A stretch of 64,000 nucleotides of DNA from JBBPZK01 sp965219175 (GTDB lineage: Bacteria; Actinomycetota; Rubrobacteria; Rubrobacterales; Rubrobacteraceae), in NCBI GenBank assembly GCA_965219175.1, contig CBDCNI010000001.1:186001-250000 (forward strand). Reading direction: 5' to 3'. Positions within the stretch are counted from its first letter, which is position 1. Each line of letters begins with the position of its first letter. Below the pieces are notes generated by a model, which was not told where the DNA came from, made no database searches, and saw only the letters and a program-made list of their open reading frames with translations. Both the position numbers and the translations under genes were made by a program. This document shows positions 42,812-50,396 of the stretch, piece by piece.

Positions 42812-43003
42812 ATGAACATTCGCCAGGCCAACGGGCTCGGCAGGGTACACGTGGCGATGCCTGGAATGAAACAGACGTACTGCGGTCGTCCGATAAACGA
42901 GGATGACTGGATCACCACCGCCAGAGACGCAAACTGCACGGGATGCGCCCGCGCGGGAGCACCGATGCCGCAAAAGCCGGAAACGGAGGCCGCGCGAGGC
43001 TAA
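42812..43003 (+). CDS. Small cysteine-containing (zinc-ribbon-like) protein
   Basis: A 63-residue protein from ATG 42812 (AAGG upstream). The pattern HVAMPG...TYCGRPI, then ANCTGCARAG, places one Cys after a His-rich strand and two Cys in CTGC, as in small actinobacterial zinc-ribbon proteins that read like H-x(n)-TxCGR-x(n)-CxxC. I cannot assign a role. The frame is open further upstream, but the residues are not conserved-looking. It is monocistronic. Confidence 0.5.
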   Translation: MNIRQANGLGRVHVAMPGMKQTYCGRPINEDDWITTARDANCTGCARAGAPMPQKPETEAARG

Positions 43004-43383
43004 CGGCCGGGGCGGTGACGTAGCACCGGAAGCTTTATCGACGGGAGCACTCGCGGGGATACCGGGAGCGAGAGTCGTCTTCCAACCGACCACGTGGAGA
43101 CGTGAACCACGGCCGGAGCGTTGAGCTTGAAAACCTCGCCGATAGGCTAAAAACCTCCCCGGAGCCAGGATGCCACAGGTGGACGTCCCGGTGAGCAGAG
43201 CCTCAACAATGCCCTCTTGCCCGGTATTTCGTGGCGGGAGGTATTTTGTTACACTGTATCGAAAGGTGCAGAGGTATCGTCGGGTGGCGGGGGAAGCCTG
43301 CGATATGGGGTGTCTAGCGTGGGAGGAGCGGCGTCAAAGACAGGCGGGAACCGCTAGAAGAATCTCAGCGGGGGACGTACGAG
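43004..43383. other. 380-bp region without a recognisable gene upstream of the diguanylate cyclase
   Basis: The stretch carries no coding sequence I trust; the one long frame across it is a shadow of the cyclase. It has the possible -10 TACACT near 43250 and a run of GC-rich sequence. I compared it with c-di-GMP riboswitch consensus by eye and did not find the conserved GEMM elements. Confidence 0.4.
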
Positions 43384-43425
43384 ATTATCCTGCTCCTCGG
43401 CCTGGTCGGCGCTGTAGCGGCGCTC

Positions 43426-44493
43426 GTGACCAACGAGGTGATCGGCACGATTTCCGGCTTCACACGGTTCATCTTCTACGCGACGATCATTCTGCTCGCC
43501 TCCCAGGCCTGGCTCCTGCACAGTGGGAGGGCGGGGATGAAGGTGGTGCGGGAGACGGTCTACATAGGCATAAGCGCGATCCTGGCGAGCGTTTTCTACT
43601 ACGCCTTGTACGTGCGGCAGCCCGGAACTCTGGAGCAGGTGTCGTTGGTCAGCCTCTACCTGTGGTTCCCGCTCGTCTACCTGTTTATCTCCCTGGCCTA
43701 CGAGGAACGGGGGGTGCTGGTTCGCTCGGGGCTACTGTACCTGCTCGCGATCTGTGTAACGTTGCCGCACGCCATCTATACCATGGGTTCCACGAACCCG
43801 TTCGATGGGTTCCAGTCTCTCGGACAATTCTACATATCCTCGGCTGCGTTCGTCGCGATCCTATACTTTTTCAGCAGGATGAAAGTAAGGCTGCGCGAGA
43901 CCCAGGCCGTGGCCGAACAGATGTCGGTGCTCGCCCAGACAGACTCTCTGACGAACATCCCGAACCGCCGGGCGCTCGAAGTCCTTCTCGAACAGGAGAT
44001 AGAACGAGCCTCGCGCTACGGCCTGCCGCTGTCGCTCATTACCTTCGACCTTGACTACTTCAAGCGACTCAACGACACCCTCGGGCATGACGCCGGTGAC
44101 GAGGTGCTCATCGAGGTGGCACGTCTGGTGGAACCGTGCCTGCGCGCGAGCGACCGGTTTGGCCGCTGGGGCGGCGAGGAGTTCACCATGGTGACAACGG
44201 AGACCTCATTCGAGGCCGCGCGCCAACTGGCCGACCGGGTTCGAAAGGCCATAGAGAGCCACGAGTTCGAGCAAGGGTATCGTCTCTCGGCGAGCTTTGG
44301 CGTGGCGGCGTATCGTCCCGGAGACAGCGCTATCACCCTCTTCAAGAAGACGGATGTGGCCCTCTACCGGGCCAAGGCGCTCGGCAGGAACCGCGTGGAG
44401 GCCGAAGGTTTGGAAGCGGAGGCCGTTTCCGCCGAGCCCACGGGACACGAGCCCGCGAAACAACCTCGTGAATCAAACTCGCCCTGGCGCTAA
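43426..44493 (+). CDS. Membrane diguanylate cyclase (GGDEF domain)
   Basis: At least 355 residues. Five or six helices in the N-terminal 150 residues (for example FIFYATIILLASQAW and LLYLLAICVTLP) are followed by a GGDEF domain with TDSLTNIPNRRALE, the LITFDLDYFKRLNDTLGH metal site and the active-site RWGGEEF, so c-di-GMP synthesis is expected. No RxxD inhibition site is obvious. The GTG at 43426 has no ribosome-binding site, and in-frame codons upstream to 43318 encode a further helix (LLLGLVGAVAALV); ATT at 43384, 8 bp after GGGGG, or CTG at 43390 could be the real start. Confidence 0.85.
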   Translation: MTNEVIGTISGFTRFIFYATIILLASQAWLLHSGRAGMKVVRETVYIGISAILASVFYYALYVRQPGTLEQVSLVSLYLWFPLVYLFISLAYEERGVLVRSGLLYLLAICVTLPHAIYTMGSTNPFDGFQSLGQFYISSAAFVAILYFFSRMKVRLRETQAVAEQMSVLAQTDSLTNIPNRRALEVLLEQEIERASRYGLPLSLITFDLDYFKRLNDTLGHDAGDEVLIEVARLVEPCLRASDRFGRWGGEEFTMVTTETSFEAARQLADRVRKAIESHEFEQGYRLSASFGVAAYRPGDSAITLFKKTDVALYRAKALGRNRVEAEGLEAEAVSAEPTGHEPAKQPRESNSPWR

Positions 44494-44537
44494 GGGTGGC
44501 TGTCGCGGCTTCCGGTTGCCGGCTGGTTTGTGAAGAG

Positions 44538-46706
44538 TTAGTCGAAGATGCTCCGGAAGCCTCCCGGTAGGCCGGCAGAGATATCACGAGCCGGCATCGG
44601 ATGGGCGAAGTAGAAGCCCTGGGCTATCTCGCATCCGAGCTCCTTGAGTTCGTCAAACTGTTGGGCGGTCTCGACGCCTTCCGCGACCACCTCCAAATTC
44701 ATCGTCCGCGCGAGGCCGAGAATAGCAGACACGATGATTTTGTCCGCCGCGTCGCAACCAAGACCGTCGACAAAAGTATGGTCTATCTTCAGGTAGTCCA
44801 CAGGCAAGCGTTTGAGGTACGCGAGGGATGAATAACCGGTCCCGAAGTCGTCTATGGCGAGCTTTACGCCGAGGCTCTTGAGTTCCTCGAGCCTCGCGAT
44901 GTTGCCCGCGACGTTTTCCATAAGGACGCTCTCGGTGATCTCCAGACCGAGGCTCCCGGCGGGCAGGCCGCTCTCGCGGATAACCTCGGCGACCAGTGCC
45001 TGAAGTCCCGGCTCGCGGAGCTGGAGCGCCGAAAGGTTCACCCACACCGGACACGGGGCGAAGCCCTGCCGACGCCACTCACTCACCTGCAAGCATACGT
45101 CCCGTAAGACCCACTCCCCGATCTCCGCTACAAGGCCCGTCTCCTCGGCGAGCGGGATAAACTCTCCCGGCATGACGAGCCCGCGCTCCGGGCTCTCCCA
45201 ACGGAGGAGCGCCTCGAGCCCGACGGTAAGGCCGCTCTCAAGCGAGACCTGCGGCTGGTAGCAAACCTGAAGCCTACCCTCTGTCCCGTCTATCGCGCGA
45301 CGGAGGTCACTATACAAGGCTAGGCGCGCCTCGGCCTTCCGACTCATTGCCCCCTCGTAGATAGCGTGCCGCGCCCGGCCTTGCCTCTTCGCCTCGTACA
45401 TCGCGAGATCCGCATACTTCAAGAGCTCCCCTGGCCCATCTTCTCCGGACGCCGCCTTGATCTCGGGCGTGTCGACTACAATGCCCACACTCAAGGTCAT
45501 GGAGACTTCCTGGAGCGGCTCACCGAGCACGAAGGGCGTCTTCAACTTATCCGCCACCCTCTCAGCCACCTGAATCGCCTCCTCCGGACCCGATACCTCT
45601 TCCAGCAGGACTGCGAATTCATCACCGCCGAACCGGGAGACGGTATCCGCCGGGCGCAGGATTCCCCGGAGACACTCGGCCAACTCGACCAGTAGCCGGT
45701 CACCGACCTCGTGGCCCATGGAGTCGTTGACGTATTTGAAGTTATCCAGGTCCATGAACAGTACCGCAACCTGCCCGTCGAGCCTTCCGCCTGCGCCGCG
45801 GGCCAGAGCATGCCCGAGACGGTCTACGAACAGTACCCGGTTCGGCAGGTTCGTCAGCGGATCGTGGAGGGCGCGGTGCGTCAACTGATCTTCGAGCTTC
45901 TTGCGCTCGGTAACGTCGTTTACGACCCCGATGTGGTTGACTACCCGTCCCTCTTCGTCGTAGACCGGCGAGACATTGTGCTCGTTCCAAAAAACAGCGC
46001 CGTCTTTGCGGTAGTTCCGGAACATCCCAGACCACTCGCGATTCTCCCGGATTGCTTTTTGCAACTCGTCGAGGGAGGGCTGGTCGCGTTCTCCACTCTG
46101 CAAGAACCTGGCGTTGTGGCCGACGACCTCCTCCGCCGAGTAACCAGTGATCCGCTCGAACCCACGGTTGACGTAGACTATCGGGTCGTCTCCTGCGAGG
46201 GCGTCGGTGACGATGATGCCGTTGTGGGTTGCCGTGATCGCCCGCTCCCTGAGGCGCAACTCCTCCTCGGCTTCTTTACGGGCGGTTATGTCCTCGACGA
46301 TACCAACGGCGAACAGCGGTCGGCCCGGCGAACCATCCTCCCAGAATCCGGACTCAGACCGCACTAGCGAGACGGTGAGCCGACCCCACATCAGACCGCC
46401 GCTCTTTTTTAGGAAACGCTTCTCCATCTGGTAGTACTCGCGCTCCCCGGCGAGAAGTTTCTGGTAGAGGCTCATGTCTACCGTTGCATCCTCGGGGTGG
46501 GTAAATTCCGTGAAGACCATTCCGCGAAGCTCGCCCGGCCCGTAACCGAGCATCTCCCTGAGAGCGGGGTTCGTCTCCAACGGGTATCCTTCGAGATCCA
46601 CGAGCGCCATTCCGACCGCCGCCTTGTCGAACGCTTCCCGAAACGGCTCCGCAATATCTCCGGACGCTGCAGTATCTTCCCGGTGGGACTCTTTCTCGAT
46701 CCTCAT
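44538..46706 (-). CDS. PAS - LOV-like PAS - GGDEF - EAL bifunctional c-di-GMP protein
   Basis: A 722-residue protein. The first PAS domain covers about residues 20-145, the second about 150-275, then a GGDEF domain with RFGGDEF and DDLRR-type metal residues, then an EAL domain with VGLEALLRW, ITESVLMEN, IDDFGTGYSSLAYLK and QGFYFAHPM. Both catalytic motifs look intact. The second PAS resembles LOV domains (VGHNARFLQSGERDQP, NYRKDGAVFWNEHNVSPV), but the photoactive Cys of NCRFLQ is Ala199. It may still bind flavin. No membrane helices; cytoplasmic. The gene is convergent with the membrane cyclase. Confidence 0.92.
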   Translation of the reverse strand: MRIEKESHREDTAASGDIAEPFREAFDKAAVGMALVDLEGYPLETNPALREMLGYGPGELRGMVFTEFTHPEDATVDMSLYQKLLAGEREYYQMEKRFLKKSGGLMWGRLTVSLVRSESGFWEDGSPGRPLFAVGIVEDITARKEAEEELRLRERAITATHNGIIVTDALAGDDPIVYVNRGFERITGYSAEEVVGHNARFLQSGERDQPSLDELQKAIRENREWSGMFRNYRKDGAVFWNEHNVSPVYDEEGRVVNHIGVVNDVTERKKLEDQLTHRALHDPLTNLPNRVLFVDRLGHALARGAGGRLDGQVAVLFMDLDNFKYVNDSMGHEVGDRLLVELAECLRGILRPADTVSRFGGDEFAVLLEEVSGPEEAIQVAERVADKLKTPFVLGEPLQEVSMTLSVGIVVDTPEIKAASGEDGPGELLKYADLAMYEAKRQGRARHAIYEGAMSRKAEARLALYSDLRRAIDGTEGRLQVCYQPQVSLESGLTVGLEALLRWESPERGLVMPGEFIPLAEETGLVAEIGEWVLRDVCLQVSEWRRQGFAPCPVWVNLSALQLREPGLQALVAEVIRESGLPAGSLGLEITESVLMENVAGNIARLEELKSLGVKLAIDDFGTGYSSLAYLKRLPVDYLKIDHTFVDGLGCDAADKIIVSAILGLARTMNLEVVAEGVETAQQFDELKELGCEIAQGFYFAHPMPARDISAGLPGGFRSIFD

Positions 46707-46823
46707 GTTTGCATGCTCCGTCTCCCGTCTGACGTGTAAAGAGTCCTAGGGAGAATCATATGCTAACCTATGCGGATTCGACGATATATCTCACACATTA
46801 AGCTGTACGGATGGTGCATAGTA

Positions 46824-46851
46824 TTGTGTGTTTTCCGGTTTGCCTTATAAT
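46824..46851 (+). promoter_or_regulatory. Predicted promoter of the peroxiredoxin-like selenoprotein gene
   Basis: TTGTGT (46824-46829) and TATAAT (46846-46851) are separated by 16 bp, about 100 bp upstream of the gene. Between them and the start lies a direct repeat of CTGTAGAG (near 46896 and 46911). Confidence 0.55.
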
Positions 46852-46950
46852 CTGGGGTAACAACCTCGGACCTTCGATATCGGGTTCGGTGTGCTCTGTA
46901 GAGGTATTCCTGTAGAGTACTTATAGAACCCTGAAGATAGGAGATGGAAG

Positions 46951-47676
46951 ATGGCGAATATTGAGACAGGAGGGAAGCTTCCCGGTTTCGAGCTTCCCGA
47001 TGAGACGGAGAAGTCCTGGGATCTCTCCGAGCACCTGGAGAACGGGCCGGTTATGCTGGTCTTCTACCGGGGCGATTGGTGACCGTACTGCAACGGGCAG
47101 CTAGTTAGCTTCGCCAGGCAGTACGAAGAGTTCGAGAAGCGCGGCACGCAGGTCGCGGGGATTAGCGTGGACCCGCCGGAGCACAATACGCCGATGAGGG
47201 AGAAGCTACGGCTTCCGTTCCCTCTGTTGAGTGACGCGCGTGGGGATCTCGCAAAGAGTTATGGGATCTGGAACGATAGCGAAGGTGTAGCCGTACCGAC
47301 GATAATAGTCGTGGACCGGAGTGGTGAGGTCCGCTACCTCTACGCCGGCAACGACTTCGCCGACCGTCCTGGGGACGAGGAGATCTTCTTGGCCCTCGAC
47401 GAGCTTGGAGACGCGGACGGTTCCTACGACGGCGATACGATAGTACGGGTCTCGGGCGAGGAGGCGAACGAACAGAGCGTCCGTCCCGAGCGCCCGGCGA
47501 TGACGCTGGAACAGTTGATCCCCTACTACCAGGGCGTCTACTTCACCACCGTAGCCTTCAAGAAGCGTTTCAGCGAGCAGGGCAAAGAAGATGTCGCCGA
47601 AGAGGTAGACGCTTACCAAGCCCTAACCTCCGGCTACAGCGAGTCGCTGGCCGAGACCCGAAAGCTGGCAAGCTAA
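46951..47676 (+). CDS. Peroxiredoxin-like selenoprotein with UGA at the redox site (UxxC)
   Basis: Reading through one TGA at 47080-47082 gives 241 residues of an AhpC/TSA-like peroxiredoxin: FELPDETEKSWDLSEHL, VFYRGDW, then U44-P-Y-C47-NGQL, and LPFPLLSDARGDLAKSYGIW later. The TGA stands exactly where the catalytic Cys belongs; the paralogue at 49197 has Ala44 and the same Cys47. Sequence and length downstream are fully intact, with no other stop and normal codon use, which argues against a pseudogene. The ATG at 46951 follows ATAGGAG. Selenocysteine at a thioredoxin-fold UxxC is a known arrangement. It should reduce peroxides or disulfides. An intrinsic terminator follows. SelB and tRNA-Sec genes are not in the window. 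Confidence 0.85.
47085..47124 (+). promoter_or_regulatory. Candidate SECIS stem-loop directly after the in-frame TGA
   Basis: Two bases after the TGA, GTACTGC (47085-47091) pairs perfectly with GCAGTAC (47118-47124). Inside, GGC/GCC and AGCT (47099-47102) with AGCT (47107-47110) close an apical loop AGTT (47103-47106), about 20 bases from the TGA. Bacterial SECIS elements are stem-loops within the coding region at this distance. Folding energy was not computed. Confidence 0.6.
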
Positions 47677-47710
47677 CGAGCTAGTCAGCCGGTCAGTACT
47701 TCAGCTTTTT

Positions 47711-47740
47711 GGTGTCTTGCTCTCAGAGGAGCAAGACACC
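47711..47740 (+). terminator. Intrinsic terminator of the peroxiredoxin-like gene
   Basis: GGTGTCTTGCTC (47711-47722) pairs perfectly with 47729-47740 over a 6-base loop and is followed by TTTTCTTTGTT. It lies between the two convergent selenoprotein-like genes. Confidence 0.9.
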
Positions 47741-47852
47741 TTTTCTTTGTTGCCGGCTTCGTCGCTAGCTTGGGAGCACGACGTGTTTCCGGGGCGACGT
47801 TTGAGCTGAATTATCCTTGCCGATCGGCTGACTAACTGACGTGCTGACCAGC

Positions 47853-48482
47853 TTAGTTCTCCCTTAGCTCCAGACGCTCCTTTATTATCTGCCGGTAGAT
47901 GTCCGCGCCGACCGCGCCGGGTATTAGTAGGGCATCGTCCACCACGACCGAGGGGATGCCGTTCACCCCGATGCTTACGGCCTCGGTGTGCTCGGCGAAG
48001 ACCTCATTCTCGAAATCCTGTCCGTTTTCGGAGATCCTACGCCGGAACTCGGCGGCGTCGATGCCGGCTCGTCCGGCCACGTCGTCCAGGACGTCGGGGT
48101 CGGAGATCGTACGATTCTCGTTGAAGTACGCTTCCATGACCTCCAGGTGGAACCTGTGAAACGCTTCTTCCCCGAAGGTGGCGGCTGCCTTGCCCGCGAC
48201 AAGAGCCGGTACACTGTGGCTGGGCGGCTGGTTCTCCGTGGCCCAGACGGTAAAATTGCCGGACTCCGGTTGTGAAGCGGGCGTCAGCCAACTCTTGGTG
48301 TACTCGCGGTGCTCCTCCACGCTGCGAGGGTGCGGCGAGGGGCGCAGCATGAAGCTCTTCCAGACGACCTCGACGGTATCTTCGAACTCGGACGCTATCT
48401 TTTCGAGGCGCACGGCCCCGTTAAAGCACCACGGTCAGAGGTAGTCCGAGTAGACGGTGAACCTTACGGGATCTTCTATCAT
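47853..48482 (-). CDS. DsbA/FrnE-like oxidoreductase selenoprotein with UGA at the redox site (UPWC)
   Basis: Reading through one TGA (48437-48435) gives 209 residues. The ATG at 48482 follows AAAGGAG at 5 bases, then RFTVYSDYL, U16-P-W-C19-F, where FrnE/DsbA-family proteins have CPWC. The rest is a normal DsbA domain with the helical insert and the cis-Pro strand NGIPSVVVDD (near residue 180). Starting after the TGA at the internal GTG (48413) would remove the redox site and first strand. No signal peptide is seen, so it is cytoplasmic. Two adjacent genes each with TGA precisely at the redox Cys make selenocysteine far more likely than mutation. Probable role: thiol-disulfide or selenylsulfide exchange, maybe as partner of the peroxiredoxin-like protein. 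Confidence 0.85.
48407..48430 (-). promoter_or_regulatory. Candidate SECIS stem-loop after the TGA of the DsbA-like gene
   Basis: In the mRNA GGUGC (48430-48426) pairs with GCGCC (48411-48407, one G-U pair), and ACG (48421-48419) with CGU (48414-48412) closes a GGGC apical loop. The loop is about 17-20 bases after the UGA, like known SECIS elements, but the fold is small and not calculated. Confidence 0.45.
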
Positions 48483-48564
48483 CGTTACTCCTTTTCGTAC
48501 TTGGGAATTTCCTACGCGACGTAAGACTACTAGATATCCAAAAAACAGAGGGCGAACCTTTTGG

Positions 48565-49098
48565 TTAGCGGGGGCTCTCTCCGGCGGCATTCTCTTCTTT
48601 CTCTTCGCGGAAGAGCATGCAGATGGTCGTGGCGTGGCCGTAGAGCTTGCCGGCCTCGTCCGTCAGGCGGGCTTCGGCGGTCGCGATGCGTCCCCCGACG
48701 TGGATTGTTTTTCCCTCGCACCATAGGCGGCCGGTGCTGATGAAGATCGGACGAAGCAGGTTGACCTTTAGTTCCAGGGTTGTGTAGCCGGCCCCGGCGG
48801 GCAGGGTGGAGTGGACGGCGCAGCCCATCGCGGAGTCGAAGAGGGTCGCGGCGAGTCCGCCGTGAACAGTGCCGAGCGGGTTATAGTGATACTCGGCCGG
48901 TACGCACTCGAAGACGACCCGCCCTTCTTCGACCTCCGAGGCCGAGAAGCCCATGAGGTCGGCCATCGGCGGGGAGGGCAACTCCCCGGAGACCATGCCC
49001 CGCAGGTATTCGAGCCCGCTCAGGCTCTTCAGCGCCCCGGCTCCGAGAGCGGGGTTCTTCCAGGTCACCGTGCGGCTGCGGTCGTTTTGCGGGTCCAT
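48565..49098 (-). CDS. Hotdog-fold thioesterase, PaaI family
   Basis: A 177-residue protein with the hotdog motif YHYNPLGTVHGGLAATLFDSAMG (about 80-100), where the Asp/Glu-like residue after HGG acts in thioester hydrolysis, then GYTTLELKVNLLRPI. The long N-terminal region (residues 1-60) is typical of some actinobacterial members. Start ATG 49098 follows AAAAGGAG. Probably hydrolyses acyl- or aroyl-CoA; substrate unknown. It is encoded between two redox genes on opposite strands, with no clear functional tie. Confidence 0.86.
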   Translation of the reverse strand: MDPQNDRSRTVTWKNPALGAGALKSLSGLEYLRGMVSGELPSPPMADLMGFSASEVEEGRVVFECVPAEYHYNPLGTVHGGLAATLFDSAMGCAVHSTLPAGAGYTTLELKVNLLRPIFISTGRLWCEGKTIHVGGRIATAEARLTDEAGKLYGHATTICMLFREEKEENAAGESPR

Positions 49099-49196
49099 AC
49101 TCTCACTCCTTTTCACCGGCCGGACAGTTTGGCACGCTCATCATGATATATTCGCGGGGTAGTTTTGGGCGGGGTAGAAAGGGAGGTCTCTCCGGG

Positions 49197-49931
49197 ATGG
49201 TGGACGTAAGCGTCGGACAGAAAGCGCCGGACTTCGAGTTGCCGGACCAGGAGGGGATCCCGTGGAACCTTTCGGGGCAGCTCATTACGAGTCCGGTAGT
49301 GTTGATCTTCTACAGGGGGAACTGGGCTCCGTACTGTAACGGGCAGTTGGTCACCTTCGCCAGGGAGTACGAGAAGTTCGAGCGGCGCGGCGTGCAGGTC
49401 GCGGCGATAAGCGTAGACTCGCCGGAGGCAAACGCGGAGATGGGCGGCAAGCTGCTGCTTCCTTTTCCGACCCTGAGCGATGCGAGGGGGGATCTCTGCC
49501 GGATCCTGGGCTTGTGGGACGAAGAAGAGCGGGTGGCAAGACCTTCCATCGTAATGGTCTCCAAGACGATGGAAGTAGAGTACGTGTATGTCAGCAAAGA
49601 CTACTCGGACCGCCCGGAGAACGAAACGGTCTTTGCGGCGTTGGACAAACTCCGAAGCCCGGTCGGCGGCCCCGTTGGCGGCGAGCCCGAGGTTCGGCTA
49701 CAGGCCGGAGAAGCCGCCAGAGAGACCGTGCGTCCGGATCGGGACGCCATATCTCTGGACCAGCTCTTTACCTACTACGAGGGGACCTATTTCGCCACCG
49801 TCGCGATCAAAAAGCGTCTCGAGGGTATAGGCTTCGGGAGCGGCAAGGCCATCCGGGAGACCGAACGCTACCAGAAGATGGTCACGAGACACAGCGAGGC
49901 TATCCGGCGGACACTAGAGTTGAGGAGTTAG
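49197..49931 (+). CDS. Peroxiredoxin-like protein with alanine at the catalytic position
   Basis: A 244-residue paralogue of the selenoprotein at 46951, collinear over its whole length (FYRGNW-A44-PY-C47-NGQLVTFAREYEKFE, LPFPTLSDARGDL, and the C-terminal YYEGTYFATVAIKKR). The peroxidatic position carries Ala (GCT), so it has only the resolving-type Cys47 and cannot work as a normal 2-Cys or 1-Cys enzyme. It may use Cys47 alone, act with glutathione-like thiols, or have a structural or sensing role. The ATG at 49197 has GGGAGG upstream. A thioredoxin-fold DUF4174 gene follows 7 bp later. Confidence 0.85.
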   Translation: MVDVSVGQKAPDFELPDQEGIPWNLSGQLITSPVVLIFYRGNWAPYCNGQLVTFAREYEKFERRGVQVAAISVDSPEANAEMGGKLLLPFPTLSDARGDLCRILGLWDEEERVARPSIVMVSKTMEVEYVYVSKDYSDRPENETVFAALDKLRSPVGGPVGGEPEVRLQAGEAARETVRPDRDAISLDQLFTYYEGTYFATVAIKKRLEGIGFGSGKAIRETERYQKMVTRHSEAIRRTLELRS

Positions 49932-49938
49932 CTTCCGA

Positions 49939-50295
49939 TTGGGCCGACCGCACCGGGAAAACCGGATGTTCCTGATCTTCGCCCCCTCCACCTCTACCCC
50001 CGAATACGTCGAGCAACAGCGCGTCGTGGAGAACAACACCACCGGCTTCGAGGACCGCGACCTGATGACGATGAGCCTCCTCGAAACCGGAAGCAACGTC
50101 CCGGAAAGAGCGGCGGCTTTGAGAGAAGAGTACGGCATCGAAAATGGACGGTTCATAGTCGTACTCGTCGGTAAAGACGGCGGGGAGAAATTTCGCTCCG
50201 GGGAGCCGGTCTCCGCGCGAGACTTATTCGGACGCATCGACGCCATGCCGATGCGCCGCCGGGAGATGCGCGACCGTCGAGAACGCGAGGGTTAA
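49939..50295 (+). CDS. DUF4174 (thioredoxin-like) protein
   Basis: A 118-residue protein: RMFLIFAPSTSTPEYVEQQRVV, GFEDRDLMTMSLLET and FIVVLVGKDGGEKFRSGEPVSARDLFGRID, the marks of DUF4174, a cysteine-free thioredoxin-fold family. Function unknown. It starts at TTG 49939 after GAGGAG, or at ATG 49966. It shares a probable transcript with the peroxiredoxin paralogue. Confidence 0.75.
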   Translation: MGRPHRENRMFLIFAPSTSTPEYVEQQRVVENNTTGFEDRDLMTMSLLETGSNVPERAAALREEYGIENGRFIVVLVGKDGGEKFRSGEPVSARDLFGRIDAMPMRRREMRDRREREG

Positions 50296-50396
50296 GTCTC
50301 CGGCTTTTTTCCACACAGCCTGAGGCCACGAGCCCACCCGGATAGTATATTTGTCTGGTTGCTTTGGCTGGATAGTGAGTGGAGCGAGGGTTCCGG

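Noticed and set aside
43004..43383. c-di-GMP riboswitch before the cyclase gene
   Set aside because: No conserved GEMM core elements could be matched by eye.
43170..44054. Frame overlapping the diguanylate cyclase in another phase
   Set aside because: The GGDEF motifs lie in the frame from 43426 (extended upstream); this one has none.
47080..47082. TGA as evidence of a broken peroxiredoxin pseudogene
   Set aside because: It is the only disruption, lies exactly at the redox position, a neighbour has the same situation, and a stem-loop follows; a selenocysteine codon explains all of this better.
48413..48413. Internal GTG as the start of the DsbA-like gene
   Set aside because: It would omit the first strand and the UPWC motif, whereas the ATG at 48482 has a strong ribosome-binding site and gives a complete domain.
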